Below are positions 9,335-19,067 of a stretch of DNA of 42,833 nucleotides, in pieces. The translations under genes were made by a program, and so were the position numbers. Source of the DNA: Rhodothermus sp. Lineage in GTDB: Bacteria > Bacteroidota > Rhodothermia > Rhodothermales > Rhodothermaceae. Positions within the stretch are counted from its first letter, which is position 1, and every line of letters starts with the position of its first letter. The stretch is from positions 1 through 42,833 of the forward strand of contig WFPM01000215.1 of the NCBI GenBank assembly GCA_015487635.1, in the 5' to 3' direction. Under the pieces are notes generated by a model. The model was not told where the DNA came from and made no database searches. It saw only the letters and a program-made list of their open reading frames with translations.

Positions 9335-10417
9335 ATGCCGGATCGCGATCAGAAGCAGTTCGATCCTACCCCGCGCCGCATCCAGAAGGCGCGGGAAGAA
9401 GGCAACGTCTTTCGCTCGCAGGAGACGAGCGCGGTGCTACTGCTCCTGGGCGGCCTGCTCACGCTGGCGCTGAGCCTGCCCTACGCCTACGGTCTGATGC
9501 ATCAGTTCACGGCGCGCACGCTGATGAGCGCTCCGTTCTATCCGCTTACCTCCAGCTCCGTCATCGGCGCCCTTCAGGAAGCGCTCATGGTGCTGGGACG
9601 CCTGCTGGTGCCGTTCTTTGCCCTGTTGCTGGTGATCGCCTTCGGTGTCAATGTGTGGCAGACCGGCTGGCATCCCACCCTCAAGCCGCTGCTCCCGAAG
9701 CCCGAACGAATCAGCCCGCTGCGTGGTCTGCAACGCCTGTTCTCGTCACGCGGCCTGTTCAACGTGCTCAAGGCGTTGCTGAAAATCGCCATCGTTGGCC
9801 CGATCGCCTTCCTGGTCATCTATCGGCATCTGCCCGAGATTCTTGAGTTGCACACCCATTCGCTGGAAGCGATTCTGCAGGCCACGGGTCTGTGGATGCT
9901 GCAACTGGCGGCCTACACGCTCGGGGCGCTTCTGCTGCTGTCGGCCGCCGATTTCGCCTATGAGAAATGGAAGTACCGGCAGGATCTGAAAATGACGGCG
10001 CAGGAGGTGAAGGATGAGCACCGGGAGACCGAAGGCGATCCGATGGTCAAGAGTCGGCGCCTGAAAAAAGCCCGCGAGCTGGCCCGTCGGCGCCGGCTCG
10101 ATCATGCTGTGCTGCGCTCCGACGTGGTGGTTACCAACCCGACGCACTATGCCGTCGCGTTGCGCTACGATCCGTCCGAGGCGCCGGCGCCGCGTGTCAT
10201 GGCCAAAGGCATCCGCAAGCGGGCACTGCGCATCCGGGCGCTGGCGCTGGAGCACGGCATTCCCGTCGTCGAAGATCCCCCCCTGGCAAGGGCTTTGTAT
10301 CACAACGTGCCCGAAGAGCAGGAAATCCCGGAGGAGCTGTACCTGGCCGTCGCCACCATCCTGGCCGAGATCTACCGCCAGCGCGGCCAGCGGCCCCCGG
10401 GCGCCGGCAGCCACTAA
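9335..10417 (+). CDS. flhB: Flagellar export apparatus protein FlhB
   Basis: N-terminal QKQFDPTPRRIQKAREEGNVFRSQE and autocleavage motif NPTHYAVALRYDP. Confidence 0.96.
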   Translation: MPDRDQKQFDPTPRRIQKAREEGNVFRSQETSAVLLLLGGLLTLALSLPYAYGLMHQFTARTLMSAPFYPLTSSSVIGALQEALMVLGRLLVPFFALLLVIAFGVNVWQTGWHPTLKPLLPKPERISPLRGLQRLFSSRGLFNVLKALLKIAIVGPIAFLVIYRHLPEILELHTHSLEAILQATGLWMLQLAAYTLGALLLLSAADFAYEKWKYRQDLKMTAQEVKDEHRETEGDPMVKSRRLKKARELARRRRLDHAVLRSDVVVTNPTHYAVALRYDPSEAPAPRVMAKGIRKRALRIRALALEHGIPVVEDPPLARALYHNVPEEQEIPEELYLAVATILAEIYRQRGQRPPGAGSH

Positions 10418-10435
10418 ACCTGTTGACGTACCCCA

Positions 10436-12526
10436 ATGGCCACGTCTGTTCCGGCAACCGCGACGTCCGGTCAACCCGGTAGCCTGTTGCGGCGCTTCAA
10501 CACCGAAGCGTTGCTGGCCAGCAGCATCGTGCTCATTCTGTTCGTGATGCTGGTGCCGCTGCCGCCGTTCCTGCTGGATGTACTGCTGGCTACCAACATC
10601 ACCATCAGCCTGGCCGTTCTGCTGACGGCCTTTTACGCATCGCGTCCGCTCGAATTTGCCATCTTTCCGGGCCTGCTGCTGCTGACCACACTGTTTCGCC
10701 TTTCGCTCAACGTGGCCTCCACACGGCTGATCCTGAGCGAGGGCAAGGCCGGTGCCCTGATCAGCGCCTTCGGCCAGTTCGTCGTGGCCGGCAACTACGT
10801 GGTGGGCGCCATCATCTTCATCGTGCTGGTGGTGATCAACTTCGTGGTGATCACCAAGGGCTCCGGACGCATTGCCGAGGTAGCCGCCCGCTTCACGCTG
10901 GATGCCCTGCCCGGCAAGCAGATGGCCATCGACGCCGATCTGAATGCGGGCCTGATCGACGAAGACGAAGCGCGTAAACGGCGCGAAGAAATCGCCCGCG
11001 AGGCCGACTTCTACGGCGCCATGGACGGCGCCAGCAAGTTTGTGCGGGGCGACGCCATCGCGGGCCTGGTCATCACGGCCGTCAACATCATCGGTGGCTT
11101 TCTGATCGGCGTGTTCCAGCACGGCATGTCGGCCGCCGAAGCCGCGCAGAACTTCGTCCTGCTTTCGATCGGTGATGGGCTGGTCTCCCAGATTCCGGCA
11201 CTGCTCATCTCGACGGCCGCCGGCATCATCGTCTCACGCGCCAGCGGCGAGGCCAACCTGGCCGAAGAATTCAAGGGCCAGCTCTTCGGTCGCTCCTATC
11301 CGCTGTTGATCACCGGGAGCTTTCTGGCGCTGCTGGGCCTGGTGCCCGGCCTGCCGCTCGTGCCCTTCTGGCTGCTGGCCGGCACCACGCTACTGCTGGG
11401 CTACCAGCGTCGCCAGTTCGAACGTCGCGAAAAAGAAAAGCCTGCCCAGCCCGAAACGCAGGAGCCCGAGCCCAAGCCGAGCGACGATCCCGGCCAACTC
11501 CTCATGGTCGATCCGCTGGAGCTGGAGATCGGCTACGGCCTGATCCCACTGGTCGATCCCAACCAGCACGGCGATCTGCTGGATCGTATCAAGGTGCTAC
11601 GCCAGCAGTTGGCGTTGGAGCTGGGCATCGTCATCCCGCCGGTACGCATTCGCGACAACATGGCGCTGGGCGCCAACCGGTATGTGATCAAAATCCGGGG
11701 CAACCCGGTGGCCGAAGGCGAGGTGCTCCCCGGCTACTACCTGGCGCTGCTGCCCGAGGGGCTGGAAGAGACACCCCCGGGTCTGCGCACGACGGACCCC
11801 ACCTTCGGGCTGCCGGCACTCTGGGTGGCCGAGCGCAACCTGCCCGACGCCGAGCGCATGGGGCTGACCGTGGTCGAAGCACCGGCCGTCATCACCACGC
11901 ACCTGCTCGAGGTGCTCCGCAAAAACGCCCACCTGCTGCTGGATCGTCAGGAAGTCAAAAAACTGCTCGATAAGGTCAAAGAAACCCACCCGGCACTGAT
12001 CGAGGAGCTGACCCCCAATCTGCTCAGCATCGGTGCCATTCAGAAGGTGCTCAAGCGCCTGCTGCGCGAACGCATTCCGATCCGTGATCTGGTCTCGATC
12101 CTGGAGGCGCTGGCCGATCACGCCACCAGCACGAAAAACATCGATGTGCTGACCGAATACGTACGCCACGCGCTGGCTCCCACCATCACCCGACAGTTTC
12201 TGTCGCCTGACGGCGCCATTTATGCTTTTGTCTTAGATCCCGTGTTGGAACGCCACTTGCTGCAACAGGCAGAAGCCGGGGAGTTGCACCCCAGCACGCT
12301 GGGGCTGGAGCCGCAGCAGAGCGAGCGCTTCCTGAAGGAGGCGGAGCGGCTGACCAAGCGGCTGCTGAGTGAAGGGAAACCGCCGGTGCTGCTCACCTCG
12401 CCGGTGTTGCGGCCCGTGCTCTACAACTTCCTGGCACCCTCGATCCCGGACCTGAACGTGCTGTCTTACAACGACCTGCTACCGGACACCCGCGTGGAAG
12501 TCGTCGATCAACTGCGGCTTCCGTGA
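10436..12526 (+). CDS. flhA: Flagellar export gate protein FlhA
   Basis: PLPPFLLDVLLATNITISLAVLL...EFAIFPGLLLLTTLFRLSLNVASTRLILSEG...ARFTLDALPGKQMAIDADLNAGLIDEDEARKRR. Confidence 0.97.
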   Translation: MATSVPATATSGQPGSLLRRFNTEALLASSIVLILFVMLVPLPPFLLDVLLATNITISLAVLLTAFYASRPLEFAIFPGLLLLTTLFRLSLNVASTRLILSEGKAGALISAFGQFVVAGNYVVGAIIFIVLVVINFVVITKGSGRIAEVAARFTLDALPGKQMAIDADLNAGLIDEDEARKRREEIAREADFYGAMDGASKFVRGDAIAGLVITAVNIIGGFLIGVFQHGMSAAEAAQNFVLLSIGDGLVSQIPALLISTAAGIIVSRASGEANLAEEFKGQLFGRSYPLLITGSFLALLGLVPGLPLVPFWLLAGTTLLLGYQRRQFERREKEKPAQPETQEPEPKPSDDPGQLLMVDPLELEIGYGLIPLVDPNQHGDLLDRIKVLRQQLALELGIVIPPVRIRDNMALGANRYVIKIRGNPVAEGEVLPGYYLALLPEGLEETPPGLRTTDPTFGLPALWVAERNLPDAERMGLTVVEAPAVITTHLLEVLRKNAHLLLDRQEVKKLLDKVKETHPALIEELTPNLLSIGAIQKVLKRLLRERIPIRDLVSILEALADHATSTKNIDVLTEYVRHALAPTITRQFLSPDGAIYAFVLDPVLERHLLQQAEAGELHPSTLGLEPQQSERFLKEAERLTKRLLSEGKPPVLLTSPVLRPVLYNFLAPSIPDLNVLSYNDLLPDTRVEVVDQLRLP

Positions 12527-12545
12527 GCCATAGTCCCTGCAAGCC

Positions 12546-13787
12546 ATGAAACTGCATACGCTGACCGCTCCGAGCATTCAGGCCGCACTGCTGGAGGCGC
12601 GGCGCCGGTTCGGAGACGACGTGGTGCTACTGGAGTCCGTGCCGGCGCAGGGCGACCAGCCGGCCCGCATTACTGTCATGGTCGATCAGCCGCAACAGGA
12701 GGCGGAGCGGCTGCCCTTCGGCTATGCCGGCGCCAGTCGGCTGGCCCGCAAGGCAGGTGCTTCGGCGACCACGACCGACACGGCTGTCCTCACGGTCGAA
12801 CGTGGCAACGGCGGCCCACCGAGTCCGTCCGGAAACCGTGCCCACCTGGATCGGCGCGGGCAACTCTTTCCGGCAGAAACGTCCGCCGCCTCCGTCTCGA
12901 CGCCGCCCGTTCCGGCCCACCTGGCCGATCAACTCGAACGCCTGCATCGGCGGCTGACTCGGCTCGAAAGGCAACTGGGCGGAGCCCTGGTAGGCGCCTC
13001 GCATCGCTGGCTCGGACACCCACTGGCCGGCGAACTGCTACGCCAGGGCCTGCAGCCTTCGACCGTCATTCGGCTGTTCGATCGCCTGGTAGCGCAGGGC
13101 TTCGATCCCGAACAGCCCGAGGAGCAGTTGCGCTGGGCCCTGGCCCGCGAAATGCGCCGCCAGCTGGCCCCGACCACACCACGTCCACTTCAGGGGCCGC
13201 AGGTCGTCATCGGACCGGCCGGTGCCGGCAAAACCACGCTGCTGCTCAAGCTGGCCCGACATGCCGGCTTTTTCGGACGGCGCATGACGGCCGTGCTCGT
13301 GCTCCTGCCCGAAAACGTAGAAAGCCAGCCCTACCTCAGCCCCGTCGAGCTGTACCGCCGCTTCGGACTCCCGGTGCAGACGGTCGCCACGCCGCAGGAA
13401 ATGACGGCCGCGCTCCGGCGCGTGCAGGGATTCGACCAGATCCTGATCGATACCCCCTCGCTTCCGCTGCAAGAAGCCCCAGCGCGGCGGCTGCTTCTGC
13501 ACCTGCGCCAACTGCTGGCGCCTGTGCTGCCGCTGCAGGTGCTGTTCTGCCTGAACGCCACCTGCAACCTCGAAGACGTACCGCCGGACTGGATCCGACG
13601 GCTGCCGCTGGCGCCTGACGCGCTGGTGCTGACCCACTTGGACGAAGTGCGCCGGGTCGGTCGCCTTTACGACTGGCTGGTGGCCCTGGCCTGCCCGGTC
13701 GCCTGCATCTCGCGCGGTGCCCGCGTGCCCGACAGCCTCGAAGCGTTCTCTCCGGCTGCCTTTATCGAACACCTGCTCCGGCTCTGA
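12546..13787 (+). CDS. flhF: Flagellar SRP-like GTPase FlhF
   Basis: N-terminal LTAPSIQAALLEARRRFGDDVVLLES; P-loop VVIGPAGAGKTTLLLKLARHA; follows flhA. Confidence 0.88.
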   Translation: MKLHTLTAPSIQAALLEARRRFGDDVVLLESVPAQGDQPARITVMVDQPQQEAERLPFGYAGASRLARKAGASATTTDTAVLTVERGNGGPPSPSGNRAHLDRRGQLFPAETSAASVSTPPVPAHLADQLERLHRRLTRLERQLGGALVGASHRWLGHPLAGELLRQGLQPSTVIRLFDRLVAQGFDPEQPEEQLRWALAREMRRQLAPTTPRPLQGPQVVIGPAGAGKTTLLLKLARHAGFFGRRMTAVLVLLPENVESQPYLSPVELYRRFGLPVQTVATPQEMTAALRRVQGFDQILIDTPSLPLQEAPARRLLLHLRQLLAPVLPLQVLFCLNATCNLEDVPPDWIRRLPLAPDALVLTHLDEVRRVGRLYDWLVALACPVACISRGARVPDSLEAFSPAAFIEHLLRL

Positions 13788-13799
13788 CCTGCAAGGCTT

Positions 13800-14573
13800 A
13801 TGAAACGTCGTTCCACGGTTGTCGCTATCGTCAGTGGAAAGGGCGGTGTGGGTAAAAGCGTCACCGCCGTCAACCTGGCCGAAACGCTGGCCGTGCTGGG
13901 CGAGCGCGTGGCGCTGCTCGACGCCGACTTCGGACAGGGCGCCTGTGGCATCCTGCTCAACGAGACGCCCCCGGCCAGTGTGTTGGACCTGGCCATCGGA
14001 CGGGTTGAGCTGGACGACGTGCTGCATTCAACCCGCTCGGGTTTCACGCTGGTGCAGGCCGTGGCCGAACCCGGCCAGGCCGATGGCCACCACGAAGCGC
14101 TGTACCGGACGCTCGACTGGCTTCTGAAAGAACTGCGCCACACCCACACGTTCGTCCTGATTGACGCGCCGGCCGGCACCGAAGGGCCGGTGCGCTGGGC
14201 ACTCGACCGCGCCCACCTGGGCCTGTTGGTCATCGCAGGTGAACCCACGGCCGTTGCCGACGCCTACCGCCTCTGCAAACTGCTCTGGCAGCGTGTCCCC
14301 CACTATCCGCTGGGCTGTGTGGTCAACTTTGCCGACACCGAGGCCGAAGCCCGGAGCGTGGCCGACCGCTTTGCCGAGCTCACCCATCACTTTCTGCACC
14401 ATCGGCCGATGTACCTGGGCTGGGTACCTTTTTCCGCCCAAGTGCGGCAAAGCGTACACCGCCAGCAGCCGGCCGTGCACGCGCCCGGCCCCGTACGCAA
14501 CGCCTTCCAGCGGCTGGCCGAGGCACTTGTGCGCGGCATCGTCAATCAGCCGGCCTCTTGCCCCGCTTCCTGA
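13800..14573 (+). CDS. flhG: MinD/ParA-family ATPase FlhG (FleN-like)
   Basis: Deviant Walker A VSGKGGVGKSVTAVNLAETLAVLGERVALLDADFG; immediately after flhF. Confidence 0.9.
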   Translation: MKRRSTVVAIVSGKGGVGKSVTAVNLAETLAVLGERVALLDADFGQGACGILLNETPPASVLDLAIGRVELDDVLHSTRSGFTLVQAVAEPGQADGHHEALYRTLDWLLKELRHTHTFVLIDAPAGTEGPVRWALDRAHLGLLVIAGEPTAVADAYRLCKLLWQRVPHYPLGCVVNFADTEAEARSVADRFAELTHHFLHHRPMYLGWVPFSAQVRQSVHRQQPAVHAPGPVRNAFQRLAEALVRGIVNQPASCPAS

Positions 14574-14642
14574 GGCCGCGTGGCATGCATCTTGTTCCAA
14601 TGTATTGAAGAGTCCTAAAGCCAAGCCGTAACCGCCGACGCC

Positions 14643-14933
14643 ATGCAGAGTCTGCTCACGTACATCAGTGGCCTGCTGGGTGTGTTTATGCTTTTCCTCC
14701 AGCTCTGGCAGTTTGCACCGGTAGATCGAGCGCTGCTCACCGCTGTCCTGACGGGACTGGGTGCCTTTCTGGTGCTGCACCTTGGCTACGTGGCCATCCG
14801 ATGGATCCTGACGCTGCCCCCCCCGCGCCCCGAAGCTGCTGAAGCCGGCACGCAGGAAGAAAAAAGTACCGGCCAGGCCGAACCAGACTCCCGCGAGCAC
14901 ACACCCCGAATGACTGCACCGGCTGCTGCGTAA
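14643..14933 (+). CDS. Hypothetical small membrane protein (96 aa, about 2 TM) between flhG and fliA
   Basis: ORF in operon phase and spacing; two hydrophobic segments and a polar Glu/Pro-rich tail; no family recognised. Confidence 0.65.
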   Translation: MQSLLTYISGLLGVFMLFLQLWQFAPVDRALLTAVLTGLGAFLVLHLGYVAIRWILTLPPPRPEAAEAGTQEEKSTGQAEPDSREHTPRMTAPAAA

Positions 14934-14957
14934 CGTCTGTCTGAGCGTGGCTGAGCC

Positions 14958-15719
14958 ATGGGCTACGACCTGCAACGCCTCGTTGAGCAGTATGTGGCCG
15001 ATCCTTCCTCGGCCAACCGCGAGGCCGTCGTGCTGGCAGCCGTCCCGCTGGTGCGCTCTATGATCGGACGTCTGAGCGTGCCCGATCACCCGCTCGTCAC
15101 CCGCGAAGACCTGGAAAACGTGGGGCTCATGGGGCTGCTTCAGGCGCTCGACAGTTACGATCCAGAACGTGGCACGCCCTTCGTTTCTTATGCCTACGGC
15201 CGTATCCGCGGCGCCCTGGTCGATTACCTGCGCTCGATCGATGCCCTGCCCCGCGAACGCCGCCGCAAACTTGCCGAACTGCAACAGGCCATCGATACGC
15301 TCCGCCAGACGCTCGGCGGCGAACCCGACGATCAGGATGTGGCCGACTATCTCGGCATCTCCCTTCAGGAATATTATGCCCTGCTGACCGACGCCCAGCG
15401 GCGCTTTGCGCTCTCGCTGCAGGAAACCATCGGCGACGACGGCGACCAGAGCGTGCTGGAGACCATCCCGAACGAAGATGCCGAAAAGCAATTCGAGGAA
15501 ATCGACCGTGCTTCTCTGATTGAGTACGTCACCAAACTCATCCAGCGCCTTCCCGAACGCGAGCAAAACATTCTGGCCCTCTACTACTACGAAAACCTGA
15601 CCCTGCGCGAAATCGCGCAACTCCTTGGTCTGACCGAAGCCCGCATCTCGCAAATCCTCGGGAAAACGTTGCTGACGCTGCGCACCGAGCTGCAGCGCGT
15701 CCGCTCCCGCGTAGCCTGA
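14958..15719 (+). CDS. fliA: RNA polymerase sigma factor for flagellar genes (FliA/WhiG family)
   Basis: Region 2 LVTREDLENVGLMGLLQALDSYDPERGTPFVSYAYGRIRGALVDYLRSIDALPRERRRK; region 4 LPEREQNILALYYYENLTLREIAQLLGLTEARISQI. Confidence 0.93.
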   Translation: MGYDLQRLVEQYVADPSSANREAVVLAAVPLVRSMIGRLSVPDHPLVTREDLENVGLMGLLQALDSYDPERGTPFVSYAYGRIRGALVDYLRSIDALPRERRRKLAELQQAIDTLRQTLGGEPDDQDVADYLGISLQEYYALLTDAQRRFALSLQETIGDDGDQSVLETIPNEDAEKQFEEIDRASLIEYVTKLIQRLPEREQNILALYYYENLTLREIAQLLGLTEARISQILGKTLLTLRTELQRVRSRVA

Positions 15720-15856
15720 GCTGTTGAACAAATCGCCCTGGATGCCGTTTTACCGCGGGCGGCATGGCCTTGCTTTTTCGCTTGGGCTGTGCCCTTCTTT
15801 TTGTTAACTTCCGCTTGTTTTTCCGCGAGGGAGCCAACCAAACCGAGTTTGCGCGC

Positions 15857-17947
15857 ATGGGTGTGATGAACAAACTCCGGGAGAACACCGGAGTCATTCT
15901 GTGGATTCTGGTGATCTCCTTTGGCATCATCTGGGTGCTGCAGGATTCGGGCGCGTTTGACGTGGTCGGGCGCACCGGCGACACCATTGCCGAGGTCAAC
16001 GGCGATCCCATTTCGTACCAGGAATACGTACGGGCCGTCGAGGCCCAGATGCAGGCCTATCAGCAGCAAACGGGCGAGGCGCCGACGCCTCAAATGAGCG
16101 ACCTGATCCGCGACCAAGTCTTCAACGCGCTCGTCGAGGAGCGTCTGCGCCAGCAGGCCATGGAGCGCCTGGGCATTACCGTAACCGACGATGAGGTCGT
16201 CCAGATGGTGCTGGGCGACAACCCCCATCCCATTATCAAAGCCTACTTCGGTGACGAAAACGGCAACATCAACCGGGCGCTGCTGCAGAACTTCATTGAC
16301 AACCCGGCCGCCCGCGAAGACTGGATCCGGCTGGAAGATTTTCTGCGGGCCGAGCGTGCCCGTCAGAAGCTGGAGCAGCTCCTGCTGGCCACCGTACGCG
16401 TCTCCGATGAGGAAGTGGAGGAAGCGTACCGGCGACGCACGCTGCGGGCCGACGCACGCTACGTTGCGCTCCGCTACGCCGAGGTGCCGGACGACTCCGT
16501 TACGGTTACCGAGAGCGACCTGCGCCGCTACTACAACGAGCATCGAGACGACTTCAAGCGCAAGCGCACCTACCGGGTCGCCTACGTCACGTTGCCCAAG
16601 AATCCCACTGCCGAGGATACCGCGCAGGTGCTCGAAGATCTGAGCCAGCTCAAGGAGCGCTTTGCCCAGGCCGAAAACGATTCGCTTTTCCTAGCCCGCT
16701 ACGCTTCGGAGCGGCCCTTTACGGACGCCTTCTTCCGCCGTGATGAGCTGGACCCGGCCCTCGGCGACGTTGTTTTCGACGACCCGCAGCCGGGCAAGGT
16801 GGTAGGGCCGGTTGTAGCCGGCGGGCTGGCCCACCTGGTCAAGATCCGAGCGGTGCGGCCTTCGGAGGAAACCGTCATCCGCGCGCGTCACATCCTGATC
16901 CGAGCGCCGGAGGATGACGCAGAGGCCCGCCGGCAGGCACGCCAGGAAGCGCTGGAACTGAAGCGCCAGCTGGAACAGGGAGCCGACTTCGCCACGCTGG
17001 CCCGTGAACACTCCGACGATCCCGGTAGTGCCCGACGCGGCGGCGACCTGGGCTGGTTCGGCCGCGGCCGGATGGTCGAACCCTTCGAAAAGGCGGCCTT
17101 TGCGGCGCCGATCGGCCGTGTAGTGGGACCGGTCGAGACCCGCTTCGGCTATCACCTGATTGAGGTGACGGGCCGCTCCAGCGTGGAGGTGCAGATCGCC
17201 GACCTGGCCATGCGCCTGGCCCCCTCGCTGGCCACGCTCAACCGCATCCAGGAACGCATGGAAGACCTGGCCTACTACGCCGAAGAGTCCGGCGACTTCG
17301 AGGGCGAGGCGCAGCGCATGGGGTTGCAGGTGCAGGAAATGCGGATCGAAGAAGGGCAGCAGTTCCTGCCGGGCATCGGCCAGAGTCGGGCCATCCTGAA
17401 CTTCCTGGCCGATGCCGATGAAGGCGACATCAGCCAGGTGATCGAGCTGGACGACCGCTTCATCGTGCTGCAGCTCGTCGAGGTGATCCCGGAAGGATAT
17501 CGCTCCTTCGAGGAAGTGCGCGCGGAGATCCGTCCACGTGTGTTGCTGGAGAAGAAGAAAGAGGTGCAGGTGGCCCGCCTGCGTCGGGCTCTGCAGCAGC
17601 ATGGCTTCGACGGACTTGCCGAAGCGCTCGGCACCACAGTACGCACCGTCACCCAGCTCAGCTACAACCAGACGCTGATTCCCGGGCTGGGCCGTGAGCC
17701 GCGGTTTGTCGGCACGGTGTTCGGCCTGCAGGAAGGCGAAACGTCCGGCGTCGTCGAAGGCGAAAACGCGGCCTTTGTGGTGCAGCTCACCAAGCTCTAC
17801 GAGCCACCGCCGCTGGGCGAACAGATGCGGGAGCAGATCCGGCAGCAGTTGCTCAATCAGCGGCGTCAACAGGTGCTCACCCAGTGGCTGGCTGCCTTGC
17901 GCGAGCAGGCCGACATCAAGGATTACCGACGTCGGTTTGAGCTGTAA
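15857..17947 (+). CDS. Periplasmic peptidyl-prolyl cis-trans isomerase, PpiD/SurA-like (start uncertain: 15764, 15857 or 15866)
   Basis: N-terminal TM MNKLRENTGVILWILVISFGIIWVLQD; parvulin domain ARHILIRAPEDD...DDPGSARRGGDLGWFGRGRMVEPFEKAAF. Confidence 0.9.
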   Translation: MGVMNKLRENTGVILWILVISFGIIWVLQDSGAFDVVGRTGDTIAEVNGDPISYQEYVRAVEAQMQAYQQQTGEAPTPQMSDLIRDQVFNALVEERLRQQAMERLGITVTDDEVVQMVLGDNPHPIIKAYFGDENGNINRALLQNFIDNPAAREDWIRLEDFLRAERARQKLEQLLLATVRVSDEEVEEAYRRRTLRADARYVALRYAEVPDDSVTVTESDLRRYYNEHRDDFKRKRTYRVAYVTLPKNPTAEDTAQVLEDLSQLKERFAQAENDSLFLARYASERPFTDAFFRRDELDPALGDVVFDDPQPGKVVGPVVAGGLAHLVKIRAVRPSEETVIRARHILIRAPEDDAEARRQARQEALELKRQLEQGADFATLAREHSDDPGSARRGGDLGWFGRGRMVEPFEKAAFAAPIGRVVGPVETRFGYHLIEVTGRSSVEVQIADLAMRLAPSLATLNRIQERMEDLAYYAEESGDFEGEAQRMGLQVQEMRIEEGQQFLPGIGQSRAILNFLADADEGDISQVIELDDRFIVLQLVEVIPEGYRSFEEVRAEIRPRVLLEKKKEVQVARLRRALQQHGFDGLAEALGTTVRTVTQLSYNQTLIPGLGREPRFVGTVFGLQEGETSGVVEGENAAFVVQLTKLYEPPPLGEQMREQIRQQLLNQRRQQVLTQWLAALREQADIKDYRRRFEL

Positions 17948-17977
17948 GTAACGCCTCCCGCTGAACCACAACCCGAT

Positions 17978-18015
17978 GAAAGGCGCCCTTTATCCGGACG
18001 GGCGCCTTTCATTTT
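17978..18015. terminator. Intrinsic terminator between convergent PPIase and dapF
   Basis: Perfect 11-bp stem GAAAGGCGCCC / GGGCGCCTTTC followed by ATTTT. Confidence 0.85.
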
Positions 18016-18085
18016 CTGCGCGTGCCTACTCCAGACGGCCCTCGCGTTGACTACGCGCGCGTCTGTGGCGCTGCCGGCCGTACGA

Positions 18086-18964
18086 TCATTCCGAAGAAAC
18101 GAGTGGCATCGGGACCTCGACGGTGCCCCGAAACACGACCTCCGCCGGTCCTTCCAGAAACAGCTCCGTCTCGCCGTCATCTCCCGGCCGAAAACCTACG
18201 GTCAGCACACCGCCTGGCATGTGCACCTCAATCGGGAGCCGACGCACCCGCTCCTGTCGCCAGGCGACCAGGGCGGCGGCCACGGCCCCCGTGCCACAGG
18301 CCAGCGTCTCGGCCTCGACACCCTTTTCGTAGGTGCGCACGCGCAGAACACTTCGCTCCCGGGCTTCGCCTACCACTTCGACGAAATCCACGTTCGCACC
18401 CCGGGGCTGCAGGGCCGGATCATGCCGGAGCCTGGGCCCCCACTCGGCTACCGGCGTAGCCTCCACCGAGGGCACAAAGCAGACCAGATGTTCGGTGCCT
18501 GTCCAGATGAAGGCCACCGATTCAACCTGGGTATCCAGGGAAGTTGCCAGACGGGGGTTCGGCTCGTAGGTACCGGCCGGTGGCAAGTAGAGCCGCACCG
18601 GCGCCTGCGGGTCGTCGGGCACCTCGGCCCGGTAGGTGCCGGCGTCCGTCTCGAACCGAAGCGGGTTGTCGCGCAGGCCGGCTAAACGGGCAAAACGGGC
18701 CAGGCAGCGGGCTCCGTTACCGCACATGGTACCCAGGCTGCCATCCGCGTTGAAGTAGCGCATCCGGTAGTGCGTTGCCGGATGCCGGGGTAGTGCCAGC
18801 GCCAGCAATCCATCGGCGCCGATACCGAAACGCCGGCGGCAGTAACGCCGGGCCAGCTCGGCCAGCTCTTCGTCCGAAAAGGTGTAGAAGCGGTTGTCCA
18901 GGACGACAAAGTCGTTCCCGGCGCCGTTCATCTTGGTAAATTCAAGAACCAGTGTCTTCGGCAT
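18086..18964 (-). CDS. dapF: Diaminopimelate epimerase DapF
   Basis: FTKMNGAGNDFVVLDNR; MCGNGARCLARFA; ETLACGTGAVAAALVAW. Confidence 0.96.
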   Translation of the reverse strand: MPKTLVLEFTKMNGAGNDFVVLDNRFYTFSDEELAELARRYCRRRFGIGADGLLALALPRHPATHYRMRYFNADGSLGTMCGNGARCLARFARLAGLRDNPLRFETDAGTYRAEVPDDPQAPVRLYLPPAGTYEPNPRLATSLDTQVESVAFIWTGTEHLVCFVPSVEATPVAEWGPRLRHDPALQPRGANVDFVEVVGEARERSVLRVRTYEKGVEAETLACGTGAVAAALVAWRQERVRRLPIEVHMPGGVLTVGFRPGDDGETELFLEGPAEVVFRGTVEVPMPLVSSE

Positions 18965-19067
18965 GATGATGGCGGGTTGCGGGCACCAAGGGCACGACCT
19001 GCCGTTAAACGGTTTGCGCCGACGAAGGTTAAGCGAATTGTTTCACCAAACCACATAGTAGCCTGCA

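Noticed and set aside
9746-11122. 458-aa minus-strand ORF opposite flhB/flhA (and other long antisense ORFs such as 14028-15731, 16691-17971, 29769-31466)
   Set aside because: Low-complexity His/Gln/Arg/Gly-rich translations opposite well recognised genes; typical spurious ORFs in high-GC DNA.
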